Assembly (NCBI GenBank): GCA_026075535.2
Contig: AP026539.1
Location: forward strand, 5,084,001-5,148,000
DNA: 64,000 nucleotides
Reading direction: 5' to 3'
Origin: Tricholoma matsutake
Taxonomy: Eukaryota; Basidiomycota; Agaricomycetes; Agaricales; Tricholomataceae
The stretch's first letter is position 1. Every line of letters begins with the position of its first letter. The notes under the pieces are model-generated. The model ran no database searches. It saw nothing but the letters and a program-made list of their open reading frames with translations, and was not told the DNA's origin. A program made the position numbers and the translations under genes. Below are positions 44,573-54,599 of this stretch, piece by piece.

Positions 44573-46640
44573 GATGATTTCCATGCCCAGATGAAAAAAG
44601 GTACGACTCAGATTCCCAACACGGGTGGACTCAAGGACTGATTCTTTGTAAACCCTGATGACATGATGATAGAGGAGTCTGTTGGCAGACCAAACAAACC
44701 TCTTACTATTGATGAGGACACCATTTCTGCAGCGATTGGTAGGTGAGAGAGAGCAAGGTGTGGTTTGATGAACAATACCCGAAGGATTCTATCGAGCATG
44801 GGATGGTCAGAAACTTGACCGAGTTCACTTTCGAAAGATGTTGGCCTGCATCTTTCACCTCTATTTCCCACAATGACCCAAGCACCAACTGCATGGAAGG
44901 CTGCCATTGCTGCTAAATGGGCAGAAGTACTTGAGAATTGATGTCGCTATCTGCCTCCACATAGCCAGTCAGGTATCAAGCCTTCAAATTTTGTTCCAGA
45001 GGAAGTACGTGTAGTTCAAAAATCCTACTTATCGAACACCTTTACATCAAAAGAATGGCAAAAGGCAATTGATGACATTTCAGAGAGGTTTCATCTCAAT
45101 AAGAACAAAACCGTGCTTTCCAGATTGTTGCAAATCACGCTTCTAGCCCAGATTCAGCAGTTGATGATGTATGTTGGTGGAATGGCCGGCACAGGTAAGT
45201 CTCAAGTCCTTAAGGCACTTCTTGAGTTCTTTTCTGTGAAAAAGGAATCTCATTGTCTCATCATTGTCGCACCAACAGGTACTGCTGTGGCACTTTTGGG
45301 TGGTTTGACTTATCATTCTGCATTTGGAATCAACACCGATGGTTTGCAAACATCAAACATCCAGCTTTCACAAGTAGAATCAAGACTAGAAGGTGTGGAG
45401 TATGTATTTCTTGATGAGGTCTCCATGTTGTCATGTAGGGATATGTATCCGATCAGTGAACGGTTAGCGTGACTGATGAACAACCTCGATACACCATTTG
45501 GAGGCATGAACATGATCTTTGCTGGAGATTTCACTCAGCTGCCTGTAATTGGTCACAAGCATGCTTCACTATATAGTCGTACCATTGGTAGAAATTCGAC
45601 CTCACTCAGGGATCAAGAAGCAGCCATCAGTAAAGCACTATGGCATCAGGTAACGACTGTGATTATCCTGCGAGAAAACATGAGACAGCAAACACAATCT
45701 CAAGAGGATGCCAAGTTCCGTGATGCTCTAGCAAACATGTGTTATAAGGCCTGCACTCCTGCCAACATTGCTTTCCTGAAAAGTAGGGTATCCAGTGATT
45801 TGCCAGGGTGCCGCCCATGCATAAATGAGACTCAGTTCCAAAATGTGTCTATAATTATGGCACTTAATTTGGTAAAGGATGAGATTAACAGGATAGGATG
45901 TTCAAGATTTGCTGCTGAGACAGGACAGGAATTGACCCATTTCTATTCAATAGATACAGTGCCTTCTGAGGAATCCAAGAAAAATCTGCATGTCGCTCGT
46001 CGACAAACTGGAAAGAAGTGTATTGTCAAACACAGCAAGATACCAGTGAAAGTACAGAGCGTGCTTTGGGAACAGCCATGCTCTGCAAATACAAAGTTCA
46101 TTCTGCCAAAGCTTTCCCTTTGCATTGGCATGCCTCTGATGATACGGAATAATGCCGCCACGGAGTTATGCATCACGAAAGGACAGGAGTTTGTGGGATT
46201 CCTCATGCAATAGCAAAGGGAAATGGATATTAGAGACTTTATTTGTGGAACTAATAGATCCTCCTACCATGGTTACCGGGGGAGATTTGCCTCAGAATGT
46301 GGTGCCATTGACAAGGACGAGTGTATCTACCTCCTGTCAATTACTGGATGATACAAGTATAACTGTGTCACGTACTCAGGTGGAGGCGGTTCCCAACTTC
46401 GCAATGACAGACTATGCATCACAAGGAAAAACAAGGCCTTACAATGTGGTGGACTTGACATATAGCCAATCGCACCAAGGATATTACATGGCACTATCGA
46501 GGAGTGCTACTGCAGCTGGAACTTTGATCTTATCGAGCTTCCATCCAGTCAAGATTACTGGCAGAGCATCAGGGGCTCTATCAGGAATTCCGAGAACTAG
46601 AGCTGTTGGACAACATAACAGTGTTGTGTTTTATGGATAA
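44573..46640 (+). pseudogene. Helitron PIF1-type DNA helicase domain
   Basis: Walker A GGMAGTGKSQVLKAL lies at about 45,175-45,205, followed by VAPTGTAVALLGGLTYHSAF. Walker B is in YVFLDEVSML (about 45,405), then GGMNMIFAGDFTQLPVI (45,500), a RENMRQQ block and the C-terminal motif MTDYASQGKTRPYNVVDL with YMALSRSATAAGTLIL (46,400-46,530). PIF1-like helicase unwinds DNA during Helitron replication. A TGA at 45,470-45,472 and a frame change near 46,200 break it; 44,573-45,112 is full of short frames from the same protein. Confidence 0.87.
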
Positions 46641-47886
46641 GCTTCTGAGGAAAATCACGATGGCAGATCGAAGAAGTCAACTCATAACATCGTTCCAAGA
46701 ACACAAGGGTATGAATTACATACCGGCAACCGTGCACAAGGCAATAAGGTGGGGCAAATGTGAGCCGTTCCTTGAGTGGGATGATTCAACCACAGTCTGG
46801 TCTATCGTCGACAAAAAGGGGAGTAAATGAGCTGAGATAGCAGTTAAACCACAGTCCACAGTAAACAGTACTACCTTTAGCTCAAAGAAATATGAAACTC
46901 CGATGAACCAGTGCACTGGCATGAGTTTGCTGAAAGATGATGCACCAAAGAAGAGGAAAAGGGCCGATACATTCAGTGAACCCTTGCAGAAGCTGAAAAT
47001 GATTAAGCTGGTGTCTGACTCAATGAATGATATGAGACCACACTCAATAAACATACCTGTAGGAACCCAATGGCAAAGCAACAGCTGTGCCTACGATGTG
47101 TTTTTCACCATACTGTTCAATATATATGGCATGAAGATCTGGATTCTGTACAGGCTAACTGGCAAGAAATGCAGTCAATGCAATTGAATGAACTCTTAGG
47201 TGTGTTTCAATCACATGAGAGCATACCAGGAGAGTCGTGGAGTCCACGATATATACTAGACCAAATCAGGGATTATGAGGCGGCACTTAGCAAGGCTATC
47301 ATCTAACTTTACGTTCAGTGAATATGCAAGTGTCCATTCGCTGGCCGATTATTTTCTGACCTCCACTGCTCATGTGACATCTTCTGAGCGGTTCTGCCAT
47401 TCCAGACATATCGTGGACAAGTGAGAGTCGCATCGTTCTTCTTCGCATTTTGTGTTATTAAGAGTTGGGTGTGGACTACAAGATTACATGGATGACATGT
47501 CAGATCCTTTATCAGCAGTGTGTTCTGTGTGCCAGGTCAACCTGTGGCAAACGTCCACCCTCATGTATCATCCTCCCCTAGTTTCCATCAAGCTAGGTCA
47601 AGACACATCCGCATTAGATGTACTGGAGCTGACCTGTTGCAATGTCCATCAAAAATACCACTTGAGAGGAGTCATCTACTTCACGGCAAACCATTTTACT
47701 GCATGGGTGATCACCGGTTCTGGCATGGTGTGGTATCATGATGGGTTATTTACAGGTCGATCACTGATCTATGAAAATGCAAAAGCTGACAATATAAATA
47801 TACCACAGGAAAATGCGATCATGGGAATTTACCTCCAGTCCCCCAAAAAGAACTTGGATATGCCGTGCGCAGCAGCAGCCCACTAG
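46606..47886 (+). pseudogene. Helitron C-terminal tail with USP/C19-like cysteine-protease domain
   Basis: After the helicase, broken segments give a Lys-rich linker (DDAPKKRKRADTFSE), a Cys-box-like stretch QWQSNSCAYDVFFTILFNIY (47,070), a DQIRDY block (47,265), a CSVCQVNL zinc-like pair (47,524) and the His-box-like YFTANHFTAWVITGSGMVWY (47,680). The same blocks in the same order form the orphan at 10,883-11,820. The layout resembles ubiquitin-specific proteases. The assignment is by motif order only, and at least two frame shifts mean that it is dead here. Proteolytic or deubiquitinating activity could help the element avoid host control (speculation). Confidence 0.6.
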
Positions 47887-47999
47887 CGCAAGTCATGACA
47901 GGTCAGTACACTAAAGCCTCATTTGTGCATCTCCACTACTCTGGCTAACTCTAACAGCTAACTGAACCCTAACCAAACCCTAACTGGTATGCCCTGGCA

Positions 48000-48160
48000 T
48001 GGTAATTACCATGTGATGTATATGCTGGTGTGTGGTGTATGGTGGTATGGTGCATCAAAGGGAATAGTGCATCAAAGGAAAGGGTCATTGGGGGCTATTG
48101 TAACTACAGTTATTTTTACATCATGCATTAATTGTAATTACAACAGATCATGGTAGCTAC
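48000..48160. repeat. Partner of the 1,196-1,320 repeat, inverted
   Basis: Contains TTGTAACTACAGTTATT and TTAATTGTAATTACAA preceded by GTGCATCAAAGG repeats. The reverse complement aligns with 1,196-1,320. Confidence 0.5.
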
Positions 48161-48329
48161 AGGTGATGCAAGCAGTATATAACTCTCTAGCTATAGTAGT
48201 GTCATCCACTACTGGTACTGTTATCTAGGGAGCTAACACCTCATACCAAACACTGAAATTCTAACAGTATTCATGTCCTTCAGGATGTTGTGCAAGCTAC
48301 AATCATAGGCATGTGACACTGCCACCTCA

Positions 48330-48658
48330 GACAAAGCATCCTCTTTAGGCTATGTTTGGTATACAGCCTGGTGTCCGATAACTATGGAACTGACCCCTTC
48401 ACTAGGGAGCCCTTAAGTTGATAGAGACTAGGAAGCCAGGCACAATTTATGATGTAGCTTAGCAACTCTAAGCCTGTCACCATTACCGGGCACTGCCCAC
48501 CCCCACTTAGAGGGGCTTAGAGTTGCTAAGCTACATCATAAATTGTGCCTGGCTTCCTAGTCTATCAATTTAAGGGCTGCCTAGTTGAAGGGTCAGTTCC
48601 GTAGTTATCGGACACCAAGCTGTACTTATTAGACATAGCCAAAAGAGGATGCTTTGTC
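48330..48658. mobile_element. Fold-back MITE
   Basis: A near-complete palindrome: the left arm begins GACAAAGCATCCTCTTTAGG and the right arm ends with its complement CCAAAAGAGGATGCTTTGTC. The arms are about 145 bp each and meet around 48,480-48,512 near ACCATTACCGGGCACTGCC. The inner part GGCTTAGAGTTGCTAAGCTA also pairs. It encodes nothing. No clear target duplication was seen. Confidence 0.8.
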
Positions 48659-48859
48659 ATTGATTCACAATGGATTCCAATCTGTCTGAGCGATCCAAGT
48701 CCGAAAGTTTCCAAGGAAAACATTTCATCAGATGACGCATGCGCCCCGAGCCCGATCCGCACTCGTGGCGATCTATGGAGGGCGCGCGCGCATCCGTGGG
48801 ATCATTGAGCCAATAGACCAATGGCCTCCACTCGTACCAGCTTGAATCTTGGGCTCTGG

Positions 48860-49191
48860 ATAAAATTTCTCTCGTACTTATTATCCACCGGCTCTGGTAA
48901 AACTGCCGCTTTCTATGCTCCACTACTGATTATGGAACATCTCCTCCGGAATCCAGTTGCTGGAATACCCCAACCGCCCCCATCCTATTACATTAATTGT
49001 AACACCACTTATAGAGCTTGAAAATAATCATGCAAGTTTTTTTTAAATCAGGATAACACGAGTTTTATTTTTTGTGGGCATATCAGGTGCGAGAAATTGA
49101 AGCAGTAGGCCTCAACGCCGTGTCTCTAAGTGCCGAAAGCTTGAGTGCAGCTTCATGTGAAGGGCGCAATCTATTCAAAGAGATCTACTGA
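48860..49191 (+). pseudogene. RecQ-like DEAD-box helicase remnant
   Basis: The frame around 48,890 reads TGSGKTAAFYAPLLIMEHLL, the Walker A region of RecQ-family helicases with the fungal spacing to NPVAGIPQPPP. A frame slip then gives LIVTPLIELENNH (48,990-49,030). After a probable GC-AG intron (49,032-49,086) the frame VREIEAVGLNAVSLSAESLS runs to a TGA near 49,189. The DEAD box and everything after are missing, so this is a 5' piece of a helicase gene. The sequence around it keeps many CpGs, unlike the transposons. Confidence 0.6.
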
Positions 49192-49378
49192 TCAAGCGAT
49201 TATGACCTCACGTGAGATTTTTTTTTCCTGTGGTTAAAGTTTCAGCTGATGACAACCGATACCATATCGGCGATAGGACTACTGGCATCCTATCAGTGTC
49301 ACACGCCAGCGACTAACATGGCGGTTTTAGAAGAATCAAGCCAAGTGTGCTCCATTTCAAGTTATGCTATCAGAATTC

Positions 49379-49388
49379 ATATATAAAC
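49379..49388 (+). promoter_or_regulatory. TATA-like box of the glycosidase gene
   Basis: ATATATAAAC lies about 55 bp upstream of the start codon at 49,444, a plausible core promoter position for a short fungal leader. No other element was recognised. Confidence 0.35.
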
Positions 49389-49443
49389 CGTTTTCCTTAT
49401 GTCTTCTCTCTGACAGGACAGTGGACGTCCTGCTTCTGAACAA

Positions 49444-50724
49444 ATGCGTCTCTCAATAACGGCACACGCAGTTCTCACACTATTGGCCTCCGTTGGTTCG
49501 AAAGCCAACGATCTGAGCACAGCCACTCCCTTTTCACCTGGTTTTCCTATTGACCTAGTAATCTACTTAGCCGAATCCCTTCCATCGCACTCTTGGGAAT
49601 ATGGTACCGCTTCCGAGGCATTCCTCGAGCTGTACAACTCATCCCTGTCCGTATTTGGTTCTTCGCCTTTCCCCATTCCCACGTTGCATGTAAACGAAGT
49701 CAAGGGTTTGCTGTATGCGAAAAGCAAGATCGCTTTCGGGCAGGGTGTGAATTCCCTTGCAAATGGAGATGGAGCTGTTGGAGATCCGGCAAGCTTGGGT
49801 GTCAGTGCTTTGATGCTGGGGCGGTCGGATGACGGGGATGCAGGAAAGTATGCAGCAGCGGCTAATGAAACGATCCAGTACCTCATAAACGGAGCACCGA
49901 GGGCTGCAAATGGCGCCATTTCGCATCGTGTAGACATCGTCGCCATTTGGTAAGCTTGCTTCTACTCCACTATGCAATTGCGGCTCACGTATTTATATAG
50001 GTCAGATTTTATATACATGGCGCCTCCTTTCCTGGCGTATTCAGGCGCTGCTACCGAAAATCTTACCCTCCTAAAAGAAGCAGTCTTCCAATGCGGCGCA
50101 TATCGGGACATTCTCCAAATAAAAGATGGTAACTCTGCAGGACTGTGGGAGCACATCATCGGCCCACAGGCTGCCGACCCCGGTCTCTGGTCAACAGGGA
50201 ACAGCTGGGCAGCAGCAGGGATGACACGAGTGCTCGCCACAGTTCTAAAAGCACCTGTCGCGAACCAAGACTCAGACTGGAGAGATGGCGCCATCGTGGA
50301 TCTCACGCTATGGATCAAAGAAATTGTAGAGGGGGCCATTAACGCCCCCCTTGATAACAGCCTGCTACGGAATTACCTCAACGACACCGTTAGTGCACAT
50401 GGTTTCGGGGAGACCTCTGGGAGTGCGCTGATAGCGAGCGTCGTGTATCGCATGGTTGTGATGCGGCCGCAGGACTTTGGCGCGTGGAAGTATGTGGCGT
50501 GGGCAGAGGGGATAAGGCGGACGCTTGGCGAAAGGTGGTTTGATCAGACAAGTGGGCAGTGGCTATACCATGTGGACAGGGGTAATGGGATAGTCAGGCC
50601 AGCTGTTAATCCGCTCGGGTGGGGCGATGTGAACCCATACATGCCGGGCAGCCCCGAAGGCCAGGAGTTCGTGGTGATGCTCTATGCTGCATGGAGGGAC
50701 TGTGTTGTAGTTAGTAAGTGTTGA
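49444..50724 (+). CDS. Secreted six-hairpin glycosidase, GH105-like (unsaturated rhamnogalacturonyl hydrolase family)
   Basis: Two exons, 49,444-49,949 and 50,001-50,724, joined by a 51-nt GT-AG intron (GTAAGC...TATATAG), give 409 residues, close to the usual size of fungal GH105 proteins. A hydrophobic leader (MRLSITAHAVLTLLASVGSK) suggests secretion. The intron falls in the family's key segment: the spliced sequence reads VAIWSDFIYMAPPFLAY, where the Asp before IYM is the likely catalytic acid. GLWEHIIGP, WSTGNSWAAAGM and a Gly-rich FGETSGSALIA block follow in the family order of an alpha/alpha barrel. Such enzymes release unsaturated sugars from pectin fragments. The exact substrate cannot be told from sequence. 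No stop or frameshift is seen, and CpGs are abundant, so it looks like a live host gene. Confidence 0.82.
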
Positions 50725-51358
50725 ATATCGTAGGAGGTGCCAGTGGTCATGTCTTTGATTTATCATTTAAATTATTTTCCTGTCACCACTTTCATTCTAT
50801 ATTTCGTGGCTTCTTAGTCGAGTAATTGTTCTATATCAACGTCTTCGTTCTTCCGGGTTGACGAGCTTTTCTGTAACTGGCGACGGCTTGAGCGATCTTA
50901 TTCAAGGATCTTCGTTGAAAACTACATGGGATGGGACCCTGAGGAACTTCATAACAATACCACACCTCATGGTTTGACAGACGAATCATCACACAAATAA
51001 CTCCGAGCAGTGGGACAGTAAGCAGGAGAAATCACTCTATCTCAGCGTTTGAAATTTGAGGATCCACTCCACAAGACAGAAATGCAGGAATGTGAATAAG
51101 CTATGTAAGCAAACTAGCACATAATATGTAGGGATGCAAAGAGCAGTTCGAACACAGGAGGCGTAGTGTACATAGAAGATCCTGAGGCAGATGTTTAGGG
51201 TACCCATTCGAAAGAGGTCCAGCTTGGTATTCCAATAATATCCCAATAATATTCCGCAAAGCTGGGAGAGAGGACATAAATGACACAATCTGTTCACTAG
51301 GGTTCTTCAAGTCTACACTCGAAATTGACACGTACATTGGATGAACTCACAATATGGT

Positions 51359-52258
51359 TCATCCTGACCGACGCTTCAACTTCACAAGGTAGAGCGTCGC
51401 CTTTCGGTCGTGTTTGAATCCGAAGGGGGGGATGAGAGCGGCGAAGAAGGCACACACGATTGTTAAGATTACTTTAAAAACAAGTCGTAGGTGCCATTGT
51501 GTCCAAACGGCAACCAGCAGTCCTGAAAGGAGAAAAACCAAACCCAAGATCGCCGAATAGTATCCCATCTTGACTGAGAGTGAGAGCCATTCCTCCACAA
51601 ACGTGGGATCACGATCTGGCAACTTGAGCTCCCTCCCGGTTTCAGCAGCAACCCAGATTTCCTGCAGATATTTTGCCTCATCTGTTGTAAGCATCTCAAA
51701 CCACCGCGCAGACCCGTAGTTCAATACGGCACCAAAAAGGTCTGCCATAAGCCCCCATACGAACAGCATAGTAACAAACTCGGAAGATATTGATTCTCCA
51801 TGGATGGACGAGGATGAGAGTAGCGGTGCTTGGACAGCAGCCATAAATGTAGCCTGGGGAAGGGACACAAATTAAATGCGTACATGAGCTCAGTCTTTGT
51901 TAACGGACTGACCAGGATTGCAAGTGTTCTATAGCCTTCCTGGGACAACTTCCTGCGATCGCTGTCTTTCCACCTGTCGCCAATAACTTTGGAGACTGCT
52001 GCAAGATTTAGCCATATGTAGGGAACGATAAAACATCAGTACCTTTCAGTTGGATATGCTGATCACTGCCAGTAGGGGTTGGCGAGTCAGCTGTAGGTGA
52101 TGATTTGAACCGATCTGAAGGTATAACGATTTCAGCATATGAGAAGTTTATATACCAGAAAATATACTCTGTTCAACTTCAGTCACAGCGCTGCCGGATG
52201 GACTCGGAAGAAGCGTGACTGCTGTTGTTGGAAGGATGCTGAACGCGGGAGAAGACAT
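51359..52258 (-). CDS. Integral membrane protein of unknown function, four exons
   Basis: Exons 52,258-52,156, 52,114-52,043, 51,998-51,913 and 51,853-51,359 splice with GT-AG introns of 41, 44 and 59 nt to a 251-residue protein with no internal stop. The N-terminal 90 residues are soluble, Ser/Pro/Thr-rich, then helical (KVIGDRWKDSDRRKLSQEGY). Three hydrophobic segments follow: around MLFVWGLMADLFGAVL, AILGLVFLLSGLLVAVW and VFKVILTIVCAFFAALI, with a basic tail KLKRRSG. The segment with HGESISSEF and RWFEMLTTDEAKYLQE between the first two helices looks like that of conserved basidiomycete membrane proteins of unknown function. It is convergent with the glycosidase gene; the 3' ends are 635 bp apart. 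Confidence 0.75.
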
Positions 52259-52259
52259 G

Positions 52260-52994
52260 GGCTTGGAAAGGAATGAATTAATACGACGAATGTAACTTCT
52301 TCAACGGGACAAGAAGTATATCAGACTGTCAAAATTGTTGAAGGGTCTTGAACGCTGTACATATGACTATCCTCATGTTAGTCTCCGGGTCGCTGACTTA
52401 TGTAATGTTAGATGACAAGTCGATCTAACTGATTATATGGGGTTAAGTATTATGTTGAAATTCCCACCTGCGAACTTGGCACAATGTCAGACGATGTCGC
52501 ACACCCATATAACCTAGCATTTCTCTGCCTTGCAAGCGATCATGTTTCGGCTGAATCTACTTATTTGAGCATATTAGCAAACGATTAGCGTAACATATGT
52601 GTGACATTGATCTGTGTCTTTTGTGTGTCTTGATTACGCCGACGCATTGACGGAAACAAATCAATGAAACGCCGAGACCTCCTTCCAACTCCCTTCGGTC
52701 GAAACGGATTTAGCGAAGCATTAAGGCATATATGTATGTATTAGCAAGTTCGACCGAACAAATCGAATGGAATCTGATTGGCTCCCCTTGATATAACCAA
52801 TCAAATTACGTACGAATTGCTCCATCAACATTTTTGCCATTACTCACTGCGTTTTCTCCAACGTAAACCGGCGCGAGATGAGCGGACTATATGAGTAGAT
52901 AGTTCGTCTTGTCAAATGTCCTGTTCTTGATAGGTCACCAAGCCATCTTGAGGAACCAAGCCCATCAGGAAAACTACACGCACTTTCTTGAGCA
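52260..52994. other. Non-coding stretch upstream of the membrane-protein gene
   Basis: No gene or repeat is recognised. It contains the promoter region of the minus-strand gene and AT-rich sequence leading into the palindrome. Confidence 0.4.
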
Positions 52995-54034
52995 TGAACG
53001 CTATTGATCCAGCAGATTCTTCGCAACACGTGACTTTCGGAAAATGCCGTTGCTGGATACTTATGCAGATTTTTGGCGAGCATTTGCTTGAGCGTTGTAG
53101 CCTTCTTACATAATACAGTTTTTCACATTGATACTGAGACTGTAGGAGACAGTCAGACTCCAAAGCATGGCAAAAGGTTTTCTCACAGACTACAACTTCA
53201 ACGCACTATCATATTACTGCGCAACTGGCAAAACTTGTAAATTTGGTCATGTTTGTACTTACTACTTTGATTTATTTCGAATGGGAGATCTTCTGCAAGC
53301 CATTCCTTGACAACCATGCCACATTTTGGCATGATTCTGTAGTCTATCTTATGCTACTAACTGAGCTCTAGAGCTCCACACAATAGTTTTATTTTTTAGT
53401 TCATCTGTGAAAATTAGATTGACCCCTGCCAATTATAATTTATGTGTGTGTGCAAACAAATATCTCAAGAATTAATGGTCAGAAAAACAAGCTGAGAGTG
53501 GTACAGTGTCAAGGGTAATCTAGGTGAGGATGTCCCCTGCAAATAATTGAGGTTGTGAGTCACTAGTTCTTGAGATATTGTTTGCACACACAAATAATTG
53601 GCAGGGGTCAACCTAATTTTCACAGATCAACTAAAAAATAAAAATATTGTGTGGAGCCCTAGAGCTCAGTTAGTAGCATAAGATAGACTACAGAATCATG
53701 CCAAAATGTGGCATGGTTGTCAAGGAATGGCTTGCAGAAGATCTCCCATTCGAAATAAATCAAAGTAGTAAGTACAAACATGACCAAATTTACAAGTTTT
53801 GCCAGTCACGCAGTAATATGATAGTGCATTGAAGTTGTGGTCTGTGAGAAAACCTTTTGCCATGCTTTGGAGGTCTGACTGTCTCCTACAGTCTCACTAT
53901 CAATGTGAAAACTATATTATGTAAGAAGGCTACAATGCTCAAGCAAATGCTCACCGAGAATCTGTATAAGTTCCAGCAACAGCATTTTCCAAAAGTCATG
54001 TGTTGCAAAGAATCTGCTGGGTTAATAGTGTTCA
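52995..54034. repeat. Giant imperfect palindrome with arms of about 475 bp
   Basis: The left arm 52,995-53,472 and right arm 53,563-54,034 are reverse complements at high identity around a 90-bp centre; many differences are CpG-type transitions. Read outward, each arm carries short reading stretches: the right arm MPKCGMVVKEWLAEDLPFEI (from about 53,699) and a stretch NLYKFQQQHFPKVMCCKESAG, whose left-arm counterpart reads ICISIQQRHFPKVTCCEESA. No transposase is recognised. It may be a fold-back element or two inverted copies of a small element. Confidence 0.8.
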
Positions 54035-54359
54035 GTCTTTCTTGGCTTTTTAAATCAAAATTTGAAAAAGCCATGAAAGACATGAAAGAGGATTAGGTGC
54101 AGTCTTTCCCATCACCCTTATGTAAGCTACTTAGTAAGTGCCAAGATTAGCCAAATGTCAGTGTAGAAAAAAAATTCACAACATTTCATTGATACTTTGT
54201 GGATTTTTAAGAAGAACACCTGCAATACGACCCTTTAGAAAACAGATCACATGACACTCACATCACATGTACTCCAACTTAAGCAAGAAGTTTCGAAGTT
54301 TAAGCATTCAGTGGAGTGAATCAAGACAGTATGACATCAAACAGTGCAGTAAACTAGGG

Positions 54360-54550
54360 CCTACCATGGATGCATCTGGGTCCATCCAGGTAAATATCCA
54401 TGGATGACACATCCAAATTCACGGATACAGGTACAATCTGTGGTCCATCCATGGCATCCATACAAATCGGGGTACAGTGAAAACTACAGGTGTTTGGGTC
54501 ATGGGGTCTGCAGAGGTATGGCCCATATGGGTACAGTATTAGAAATTACC
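54360..54550. repeat. CCATGGAT/ATCCATGG-rich patch
   Basis: Repeated CCATGGATG, GTCCATCCA and CCATATGGGTAC motifs, partly palindromic. Nothing codes here. Confidence 0.4.
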
Positions 54551-54599
54551 GACCCGCTGATTACTGTCACCCATGGCAGGTTGGCACAAACATGGCAAT

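Larger units (their letters stand above)
40354..48228 (+). mobile_element. Helitron (rolling-circle transposon), inactivated; 5' end not resolved
   Basis: A plus-strand series encodes the DUF6570-like N-terminus, the Rep nuclease with an HUH motif, a PIF1-type helicase and a protease-like tail. A candidate 3' terminus follows at 48,195-48,228: a perfect 7-bp hairpin (AGTAGTG, loop TCATC, CACTACT), then 11 nt, then CTAG. The base after CTAG is G where a T is usual, so this end is tentative. The 5' end may lie beyond element A in 20,634-21,915. TGA stops and frameshifts break all domains. Confidence 0.8.

Noticed and set aside
50145..50342. Small frames opposite or inside the glycosidase gene
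   Set aside because: Shadows of the GH105-like exon; the spliced frame explains the sequence fully.
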